Shown piece after piece: positions 55,945 through 64,000 of a stretch of 64,000 bases of DNA. Made by a program: the position numbers and the translations under genes. The stretch spans positions 558,001 through 622,000 of the forward strand of contig NIOE01000003.1 in the NCBI GenBank assembly GCA_002205125.1. The letters run 5' to 3'. Each line of letters opens with the position of its first letter. Position 1 is the stretch's first letter. The DNA comes from Roseateles noduli. GTDB lineage: Bacteria; Pseudomonadota; Gammaproteobacteria; Burkholderiales; Burkholderiaceae_C. The notes beneath the pieces were generated by a model. That model saw only the letters and a list, made by a program, of their open reading frames with translations. It made no database searches and was not told the DNA's origin.

Positions 55945-55945
<1 letters not shown>
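54797..55945 (-). CDS. LysM/NodB-type polysaccharide deacetylase lipoprotein
   Basis: A 382-residue protein. A long N-terminal stretch ends in a lipobox (AAVLALTGC, near 50). A LysM-like domain (YVPVAGESLRGIAGRLLG, about 85-135) precedes a NodB deacetylase domain (VPILCYHRLG, AVVITFDDGYESVYKLAYP, SHSKSHRNL, YPYGDANELVLD). FDDGY and the later His pair are the metal-binding and catalytic elements. Such enzymes remove acetyl groups from peptidoglycan or exopolysaccharide. Residues about 17-31 (GPHPHPLPQAGEGA) are the translation of a common intergenic palindromic repeat. ATG 55945 overlaps the kinase stop by 1 nt, and no later start codon would keep a signal peptide. Confidence 0.85.
55860..55898. 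repeat. REP-like palindrome inside the 5' end of the deacetylase gene
   Basis: CCCTCTCCCGC (55860-55870) and GCGGGAGAGGG (55873-55883) form a perfect 11-bp stem with a TT loop, followed by TGGGGGTGAGGGCC. This is the widespread proteobacterial intergenic repeat that reads as PHPHPLPQAGEGA in one frame. Here it lies in frame within the coding sequence, between the start codon and the lipoprotein hydrophobic core. Confidence 0.85.
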
Positions 55946-58833
<2,888 letters not shown>

Positions 58834-58901
58834 CGAACGCCTCGCCGCGGCGAGGATCGCCGCCCGATGCGCATTGTCCCTGTCACGCAGAACAGCGGCA
58901 T

Positions 58902-58916
58902 TGAACGAAAGTCACC
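58902..58916. promoter_or_regulatory. 15-bp element shared with the tagH promoter
   Basis: TGAACGAAAGTCACC, 69 nt before the kinase start, is an exact copy of the sequence at 48837-48851 before tagH, where the distance is 65 nt. Next to both copies on the left lie CATTGTC-type and GTCACGC-type segments, but in opposite orientations. A common regulator or promoter is likely. Confidence 0.55.
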
Positions 58917-58953
58917 CGCGTGCGGGGCCTGCCTGCGTCCAGGGCGGCCCTCC

Positions 58954-59652
58954 CTAGGCCAGCGCGTCCGGCTCGGCCAGCAGCGGGTTGCCTTCCCGGC
59001 GCGCCTCGTCGAACTGCTGCTCGAGGAAGGCGCGGTCGCCGGCCGGATCATGGGCCGATGCCGGATCCAGCAGGCTGGGGCCGACCAGCGGCCCCAGCCG
59101 CGCATCCAGGTCGTCGTCGAACAGGTCCTCCTCCGGGTCCCGATCGGGCGTCGGCGAGCCGGCCAGCAGCCGCGGTCCGACAGCGTCCAGCCAGGCGTCG
59201 AAGCCGGCCGCGGCCGGCACGACGTGGCGGGCCAGCCGGACCAGCACCCGCACGCTGTCGTGCAGGTCGCCCGGGAACTGCCGTGCGCGGGTCAGGCCGT
59301 GCTGCAACCACGTGTAAGTGCTCCACAGCGGCCCGGCGACCGGACCGACCCAGTCCGTGCGGCGCAGCTCGCCGTAGAGCAGCGCACGGGGATCGACCGT
59401 GGCGCACCAGCCGGCCTGGAGCACCTGCAGCGGGTCGGGCCGGATGTCCAGCCCTTCGAAGCGCCACACGATCCACTCGCCGACGGCCACCGCCAGCGCG
59501 AGCGCCGCGCGCGGCGACAGCCGCAGCAGGACCTCGTCGGGCATGCCCGGCACGCCCTCGCGTTGCGCCAGCCCGCGCGCGTCGTCCCAGAGGAAATCGA
59601 TGATCCGGCGATCCTCCTCCGGAATGCGGATCCAGGGCGGGCGACTCAGCAT
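58954..59652 (-). CDS. Paralogue of the downstream-of-toxin protein, second immunity candidate
   Basis: A 232-residue soluble protein with no family I can name. It is predicted mainly helical and strongly acidic at the C-terminus (PEEDLFDDDLDARLG). Its core aligns with the neighbouring 59686-60423 product: LALAVAVGEWIVWRFEG pairs with LALAAASWVVARVDGE, PLWSTYTWLQHGL with PLWVCRTLLFWLY, and VRVLVRLARHVVPAAAGFDAWLDAV with the LARQVMGKHKGFSAWLTQA stretch. It starts 33 nt after that gene. Two tandem related acidic proteins downstream of a toxin gene suggest duplicated immunity proteins. An effector-adaptor role is the alternative. Confidence 0.7.
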   Translation of the reverse strand: MLSRPPWIRIPEEDRRIIDFLWDDARGLAQREGVPGMPDEVLLRLSPRAALALAVAVGEWIVWRFEGLDIRPDPLQVLQAGWCATVDPRALLYGELRRTDWVGPVAGPLWSTYTWLQHGLTRARQFPGDLHDSVRVLVRLARHVVPAAAGFDAWLDAVGPRLLAGSPTPDRDPEEDLFDDDLDARLGPLVGPSLLDPASAHDPAGDRAFLEQQFDEARREGNPLLAEPDALA

Positions 59653-59685
59653 CCGGGCAGGTCCCGCGCCGGGCGGACCTGGCGC

Positions 59686-60423
59686 TCAGCGGCCATACGG
59701 CCGTCCCTCGAACCCATGGGTGGACATGTCGTGCGCGTCCCGCAGGTACGGATTGGCGGCCGGGTCCAGCCCCGCCAGGAAGGCGTCCACGCGCGCCTGC
59801 GCGTCCTCCTGCGTCGTCCAGGCGAATGCGGGCCAGAAGAACTCCGGCGGCACCGGCTTCCAGACCAGCTCCGAGTCCTCGTCCTCCTCGTCGTCGTCCG
59901 CCAGGGCGTACTGCGCCTTGGCCTTCTTGATGGCCTGCGTCAGCCAGGCGGAGAAGCCCTTGTGCTTGCCCATGACCTGCCGGGCCAGCAGCACCATCGA
60001 CAGGGCCTCGCCGTTCAGGTCCTCGCCCTGCACCGCCGAACGGTAGAGCCAGAACAGCAGCGTGCGGCAGACCCACAGCGGCTCCTCGGCCAGGGGCGGC
60101 GCCACATCGCCGAAGATGGGCGGATCGGTGAGGCGCGCGTAGTGCAGGTCCGCGCAGAGCGCCCACATCGCCTCGATGCGCAGCAGCGCGTCCCTCACGT
60201 CCTCGGCCGGGGCCTCGCCGTCCACGCGCGCCACGACCCACGACGCCGCGGCCAGCGCCAGACCGAAGATGGCCTCGTCCCGCAGCTCGCCGATCTGGTC
60301 GGCCAGGCGCACATTGCGCTCGTCGTCGTCGTCCAGCAGCGTGTTGCGGATCGGCTCGTCCCAGTCGAAATCGAAAGGCAGCCGGGGCAGCGCCATCTGG
60401 GTCAGGTAGTCCGGGAGATTCAC
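59686..60423 (-). CDS. Candidate immunity protein next to the deaminase-like toxin
   Basis: A 245-residue soluble protein, helical and acidic (TLLDDDDERNV, ALADDDEEDEDSEL), with Trp-rich segments (EEPLWVCRTLLFWLY, PPEFFWPAFAWTT). It is encoded 21 nt after the basic toxin gene, the usual position for a cognate immunity gene, and is paralogous to the next gene downstream. There is no signal peptide, as expected if it neutralises a cytosolic deaminase. I recognise no named domain. The acidic charge would suit binding to the Lys-rich toxin C-terminus. Evidence is positional and by charge only. Confidence 0.7.
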   Translation of the reverse strand: MNLPDYLTQMALPRLPFDFDWDEPIRNTLLDDDDERNVRLADQIGELRDEAIFGLALAAASWVVARVDGEAPAEDVRDALLRIEAMWALCADLHYARLTDPPIFGDVAPPLAEEPLWVCRTLLFWLYRSAVQGEDLNGEALSMVLLARQVMGKHKGFSAWLTQAIKKAKAQYALADDDEEDEDSELVWKPVPPEFFWPAFAWTTQEDAQARVDAFLAGLDPAANPYLRDAHDMSTHGFEGRPYGR

Positions 60424-60444
60424 TTCACTTCCTTCGGTTGAGTT

Positions 60445-61257
60445 CTACTGTTCGCCCAAGCTGAGGGAGCGCTTGCGCTTCTTGGTCACCTTCTCGAACA
60501 GCTCCACGCTCTGGTTCTTGTTGGGCTTGCCCTTGCCGTCCGTGCCGTTCACCTTCTCCTGCAGCTTCTGGTAGCCGTTCTTCTTGTTGTCGCATTCCGT
60601 GAGCGGCTGGGGCTGGTTCTTCGCGTCGCAGATGACGATCTGGATGTTGCACTTCTTGGACGCGTGGCAGAGCATCGCATAGCAGTTGCCGCAGGGCATG
60701 CCGGAGCGTCCGGTGCCGACCCCCTTGCCGCCGCGCCGCACCACGCGGCGCCAGTCGATCTTCAGGAGCAGGCTGCCGTCGCGCATGTTGGCCGGCAGGT
60801 TGGACATCGTGTTCACGATCTTGGCCTCGGCGTGATACGCGCATCCCAGCGACTTCTTGGCGGGATGGTGATAGGTGCCCTCGCACAGCACGCCCTTCTC
60901 GCCCCGGCCCTGGTCGGCCTTGGTGTTGTCGGCACTCGGGCCGGGCAGGCTCTCGTTCACCGTGCCGCTGCTGGCGCCCATCATCGAGGACGCGCCGCTG
61001 GCGTCGATGCGCTTGGCCGACGAGATCGTCAGGCCGCCCTTGACGGCCTTCTCGCGCGCCGAGTCCAGCTCCGCGCGCGCGGTCGCCGACAGCTTGCTGC
61101 CCGCGGCGGCCTTGTCGTCGGCGGCGATCTTCGCGTCGGCGTCCTTGACGAACTCCTCCCGCGCCTTCTGGTTGGCGGCGTCCATGACCTCGCAGTCCTT
61201 GACCGAGAACATCGAGACGTCGGCCGTTCCGGCCTTGACCCCCACTGCGGTACCCAT
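60445..61257 (-). CDS. Putative T6SS deaminase-fold effector (HAE...PCxxC)
   Basis: A 270-residue protein. The N-terminal 115 residues are helical, rich in Ala, Lys and Asp, probably for loading. The C-terminal domain shows a deaminase active site: H142-A-E144 in CAYHAEAKIVNTM, a strand LLLKIDW, then P188-C189-G-N-C192 in GMPCGNCYAMLC, and a strand IQIVICDA. This order (zinc His and catalytic Glu, strand, two zinc Cys, strand) is the cytidine-deaminase superfamily pattern, found in interbacterial nucleic-acid-deaminating toxins. GGAGGGAG precedes ATG 61257. It sits between a PAAR-like DUF4150 gene and two candidate immunity genes. The target (DNA, RNA or nucleotide) is unknown. Confidence 0.7.
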   Translation of the reverse strand: MGTAVGVKAGTADVSMFSVKDCEVMDAANQKAREEFVKDADAKIAADDKAAAGSKLSATARAELDSAREKAVKGGLTISSAKRIDASGASSMMGASSGTVNESLPGPSADNTKADQGRGEKGVLCEGTYHHPAKKSLGCAYHAEAKIVNTMSNLPANMRDGSLLLKIDWRRVVRRGGKGVGTGRSGMPCGNCYAMLCHASKKCNIQIVICDAKNQPQPLTECDNKKNGYQKLQEKVNGTDGKGKPNKNQSVELFEKVTKKRKRSLSLGEQ

Positions 61258-61287
61258 GACCGTCTCCCTCCTGCTGATCGCGCCGCG

Positions 61288-61677
61288 TCAGGCGCAGTTG
61301 TTCATCGTCATGTCGAGCAGCCGTACCGCGTTCTCGCCTTCGAACTTGACGTTGAACGACCAGGCGGTGGCGACGGCCTTGCCCTGGATGCAGTGGTCGA
61401 CGACGTTCATGCCCAGCGAGCGGGTCGCCGCCTCGTCGCCCTTGCTGGTGCTGTGGTTGGACTGGTTCTTCATGCTGACCTGGTCGCCGCCGATCTTCAC
61501 GCGCCGCGTGCCGTCGTTGGTGTCCTTGGCCTTGGAGAAATTGGGGTACGGGATGGGGATGGGCCCGGCGGGCGGCGACGGCGGGGAGAGGCACACGTCG
61601 GGCATGGCGCCCAGCACATGGGTGCCGTCGTTGACGGCCGAGACCTCGCGGCCGTTGGCGAAGATGTTGCGGCTCAT
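61288..61677 (-). CDS. PAAR-like DUF4150 (PIPY-motif) protein
   Basis: A 129-residue DUF4150 protein, a PAAR-like T6SS spike module. SRNIFANGREVSAVNDGTHV, DVCLSPPSPPAGPIPIPYPN (with the PIPY motif) and the RRVKIGGDQVSMKNQSNHST stretch are the family features. DUF4150 domains are commonly fused to toxins; here the domain is a separate protein and the toxin is the next gene, 30 nt on. It would cap VgrG and recruit the effector. ATG 61677 overlaps the stop of the ketosynthase-like gene by 4 nt, so the module is one operon. Confidence 0.9.
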   Translation of the reverse strand: MSRNIFANGREVSAVNDGTHVLGAMPDVCLSPPSPPAGPIPIPYPNFSKAKDTNDGTRRVKIGGDQVSMKNQSNHSTSKGDEAATRSLGMNVVDHCIQGKAVATAWSFNVKFEGENAVRLLDMTMNNCA

Positions 61678-62807
61678 GCGGCTCGCGCTCCTTGAAAGGG
61701 GTCCCGGGCGCCGGCCACCGCCTGCACGACCAGCGCGCCGCGGCCGCCGTGGTCGCTGCTGACGTGGCACAGCGCGGTCGGTCCCGGCGCGTAGCCTTGC
61801 GACTGCGAGTGCCAGGCCCAGGCCAGCAGGCAGGGCACGATGGCCGCGCCGACTTCGCCCAGGTATTCGATGGGATGCCAGAGGTCCAGCGGGACCGCGC
61901 GCGGCCCCTGCTGCAGACGCACGGCGACGATCATGGCTTCCTTGAACTTGTAGTGCTCGCCGGACACGTCGGTCACGCGATAGGCGACGTCGTCCAGGCG
62001 CAGCCCGGCCGCGGACAGGGCCTGCCGGACCGCGGCCGTGAGGCCGTCGCCGCGGGTCGGCACCGTGCTGTCGATGGTGCCGGCCTCCACGCCCTCCCCC
62101 CAGCCCAGCAGCGCCAGTCCGCCGCCCGCGCCGGGCGACAGCGACACCAGCACGGCGGCGCCGGCCTCGCCGGCGTGCAGACCGTCGATGGTCCTGGCGG
62201 TCAGCAGCCGCCGGCGCCGCGCGAGGCTCTCCAGCGTGTCGCGCTCCAGCAGGCTGTCCACGCCCGCGACGATCGCGCGCCGATCGGAACCGCCGGCCAG
62301 CCATTGCCGCGCGGCCTGCAAGGCGTGCAGGCCGCCGACCTGGTCCGACTCGAAGATCATGGACGCCGGATGAAGCGGCTGTCCCAGGCTGTCGCCGAGC
62401 AGACGCGGCAGCGCGGCGGCCAGATCGGCCGGCCGGCCGGGACGGTCGGGCGCGCCGACCGCGATGAAGAGCGGCACGTCGCTCAGACGCAGGGGCGTCG
62501 CGACGGGATCCTGGGCATGCAGCGCGACCGCCTGCAGGCATTCCCAGACCGCCGGCGCCAGCAGGTCCGCCAGCAGCCGCGCCCCGCCCCAGCGCTGCGG
62601 CAGGGACACGCGGCCGCAGGGCAGCGGTTCCCCGCTCACCGGATCCAGCCAGCCCGAGGCGCGCACGCCGCTGACGCCGGCGCGCAGCGCGGCCAGCGTC
62701 GCCGGCGCGTTGTAGCCCACCGCGGAGACGATGCCGCAGCCGATCACATGCAGCGGGCCGTCCATCCCTGCCGCCGGGCCCGCCGCTCCGGTCGCCGACG
62801 CGCTCAT
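61674..62807 (-). CDS. Degenerate ketosynthase/thiolase-like protein of the effector module
   Basis: A 377-residue protein with a thiolase-like fold pattern: VIGCGIVSAVGYNAPATLAA at the start and IVAGVDSLLERDTLESLARR in the middle, then TRTIDGLHAGEAGAAVLVSL. The canonical active-site Cys (DTACSSS region) is replaced by ESDQVGGLHALQAA. The later His/Asn motifs (GHxxxAAG) are replaced by PIEYLGEVGAAIVPC. So it is probably not a working condensing enzyme. Similar proteins occur beside DUF2169 and DUF4150 genes in T6SS loci, where a chaperone or loading role is suspected. It overlaps both neighbours by 4 nt. Confidence 0.8.
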   Translation of the reverse strand: MSASATGAAGPAAGMDGPLHVIGCGIVSAVGYNAPATLAALRAGVSGVRASGWLDPVSGEPLPCGRVSLPQRWGGARLLADLLAPAVWECLQAVALHAQDPVATPLRLSDVPLFIAVGAPDRPGRPADLAAALPRLLGDSLGQPLHPASMIFESDQVGGLHALQAARQWLAGGSDRRAIVAGVDSLLERDTLESLARRRRLLTARTIDGLHAGEAGAAVLVSLSPGAGGGLALLGWGEGVEAGTIDSTVPTRGDGLTAAVRQALSAAGLRLDDVAYRVTDVSGEHYKFKEAMIVAVRLQQGPRAVPLDLWHPIEYLGEVGAAIVPCLLAWAWHSQSQGYAPGPTALCHVSSDHGGRGALVVQAVAGARDPFQGARAA

Positions 62808-63904
62808 CGCGACCGCCCCCGATGCGCCGCGACGGCTTCGCCGAGGCCGGCGTAGTAGCGCTTCTCGGGGAAGCGCCGCGCGCGGTGCCACGCCGCCGAC
62901 ATCTCGCCGGCGATGGTCTCGCGGACGTCGAACACGCTCTTGCCCAGCGCGATCGAGGTGCGCCACACCAGCGAGAAGCGCTCCTCGTCGGGCTCCAGCA
63001 CGATGGTGTCGAGCACCGCCTCCTGCGTGACGTCGCGGCCCCGGTGCGGGATGAAGGTCACCGGCATGCGTTCGCGCGGCAGCCGGAAGCTGCGCCGTCC
63101 GTCCGGCGTCAGGTTGAGCAGCGTCACCTCCTCGCCGCCCGCCGGATGCGCGATCAGCTGGTCGGTCGGCGCCGCCTGGAAATAGCGGTCGTCGAAGTCG
63201 TCGGGCCAGAACGGCGCGCGCGATTCCTGCCAGGCCCGGTCGTAGGTGCCGGCATAACCCATGCGAGGACTCCAGTTGCGCCCGATCGGCGAGAAGGCCA
63301 TGGGCCGGTAGTTCTTGCGCGGATGTTCGACGGGTTTGCCGGCTTCCTCGGTGTTGGGCAGCGCCTGGCCGTCCAGCCGCTCCAGGTGCCGGCGATAGCC
63401 GCGTCCGACCGGGTTCTCGAGGTAGGTGAAGGTCCGCCCCAGGTCTGCCTCGGTCACGTCCGTGCCGCCGAAGGCGACGTCGTAGCTCAGGGGCAGCGCC
63501 AGGAAGGGCTGCGGCTCGGACTGCCCGAGGCCGAGCAGGCTCTGGCGCCATTCCCTCGGTCCGACGACCTCGAACTGCTTGGTCATCGCGCCGACCCGCA
63601 GACCCACGGGCATGCGCTTCACCGGCGCGCCACCCGGCGCGTGCGCGCTGCCCACGAGCAGCACGTCGCACGCGGGCTTGCGGTGGGCGTAGTCGCTGTC
63701 CAGCAGCGGCGCGGTCACGCCCGCCTCGCCGCTGAACACGTCGTGCTGCACGAGCGGCTGCTGGGCGGGCGCGATCGTCGGCGCCTCGCCGTGCCGGGGC
63801 ATCCGGTAGGTGCGCTTCATCATCACGACGAGCAGCTCCCGGCCGTCGCGTTGATACCCGACGGTCCAGCCGGCGGTGCCGCCGCACTTGTCGACGAAAT
63901 TCAT
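62804..63904 (-). CDS. DUF2169 T6SS effector adaptor
   Basis: A 366-residue DUF2169 protein, a family found with PAAR, VgrG and DUF4150 genes and implicated in effector loading. Features include the RELLVVMMKRTYRMPRHGEA strand pair, LVGSAHAPGG, LPLSYDVAFGGTD, the GRGYRRHLERLDGQALPN region (PN preceding an E), SPIGRNWSPRMGYAGTYD and LRLPRERMPVTFIP-like strands. It overlaps the ketosynthase-like gene downstream and the partial gene upstream by ATGA at both ends, so the effector module is one translationally coupled unit. Confidence 0.92.
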   Translation of the reverse strand: MNFVDKCGGTAGWTVGYQRDGRELLVVMMKRTYRMPRHGEAPTIAPAQQPLVQHDVFSGEAGVTAPLLDSDYAHRKPACDVLLVGSAHAPGGAPVKRMPVGLRVGAMTKQFEVVGPREWRQSLLGLGQSEPQPFLALPLSYDVAFGGTDVTEADLGRTFTYLENPVGRGYRRHLERLDGQALPNTEEAGKPVEHPRKNYRPMAFSPIGRNWSPRMGYAGTYDRAWQESRAPFWPDDFDDRYFQAAPTDQLIAHPAGGEEVTLLNLTPDGRRSFRLPRERMPVTFIPHRGRDVTQEAVLDTIVLEPDEERFSLVWRTSIALGKSVFDVRETIAGEMSAAWHRARRFPEKRYYAGLGEAVAAHRGRSR

Positions 63905-64000
63905 GCCGCGCCTCCGGGCGCCAGCCAGCGCCGCTGCCAGTCGGCGCGCGAGCGCGTGCTGAACACGCGCACGCCGGGCCGCAGGCGGGCCAGTTCCAGC
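63901..64000 (-). CDS. C-terminal fragment of a gene upstream of DUF2169
   Basis: Only the last 32 codons before a TGA are in the window. They read LELARLRPGVRVFSTRSRAD and end WLAPGGAA. The stop overlaps the DUF2169 start by ATGA, showing that the effector operon extends to the right. The fragment is too short to identify. By locus logic it could be a T6SS accessory or spike gene. Confidence 0.6.
   Translation of the reverse strand, partial: LELARLRPGVRVFSTRSRADWQRRWLAPGGAA

Overview
The window is GC-rich DNA (by eye close to 70 percent G+C) with dense, tightly packed genes. It most likely comes from a Burkholderiales betaproteobacterium. The clues are several Bug/TctC-type periplasmic receptors, a Burkholderia-type trimeric porin, a caa3-like cytochrome oxidase, glutathione-dependent formaldehyde dehydrogenase and a Burkholderiales-style type VI secretion (T6SS) cluster. 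A Roseateles/Mitsuaria-like genus is my guess, not a demonstrated assignment. No rRNA, tRNA, CRISPR array or complete insertion sequence was seen.

Left part (1-13,100): a VOC protein cut by the window edge, then a four-gene minus-strand operon (lipoprotein, Imm35/L7-L12-like protein, endonuclease V-like protein, small membrane protein). Next come a class II aldolase and a tautomerase, facing an AtuA / AtuA-C / Bug-receptor operon with a divergent LysR regulator. Then follow frmA, a NarL-type two-component system, and a secreted protein separated from the kinase by a 30-bp near-palindrome.

Middle (13,196-36,650): a terminal oxidase locus with a diheme cytochrome c, a lipoprotein cytochrome c, CoxB with a fused cytochrome c domain, and a CtaD-CtaE fusion whose K-channel lysine position is glutamine. 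After it lie an aldehyde dehydrogenase, an MscS channel, a flavin reductase, a porin/TctC/TctE/TctD uptake locus without its permease, and a short low-GC stretch with two membrane proteins. Then come a DUF2325 protein, Ohr, an ETHE1-like hydrolase, an atypical-kinase-like protein, an AmpG-like MFS transporter behind a perfect LacI-type palindrome, and a chemoreceptor.

Right part (36,737-64,000): roughly half of a T6SS locus. The membrane complex and baseplate adaptor (tssJ, tssK, tssL, tssM, tagF) are on the plus strand, followed by a CHASE3 chemoreceptor. The post-translational switch is represented by pppA, tagH and a sensor-like Ser/Thr kinase. Cell-wall-related lipoproteins (LysM/TPR, LysM/NodB deacetylase, TPR) sit among them. 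An SOS-box-controlled radical SAM/DUF4130 repair pair and an acyltransferase are embedded in the cluster. At the right end a minus-strand effector module runs from an unidentified partial gene through DUF2169, a degenerate ketosynthase-like protein and a PAAR-like DUF4150 (PIPY) protein to a deaminase-fold toxin with HAE and PCxxC motifs. Two mutually paralogous acidic proteins follow and are good immunity candidates. Sheath, tube, ATPase and VgrG genes are not in the window. A 15-bp element is shared by the tagH and kinase promoters and suggests coordinated expression of the switch.
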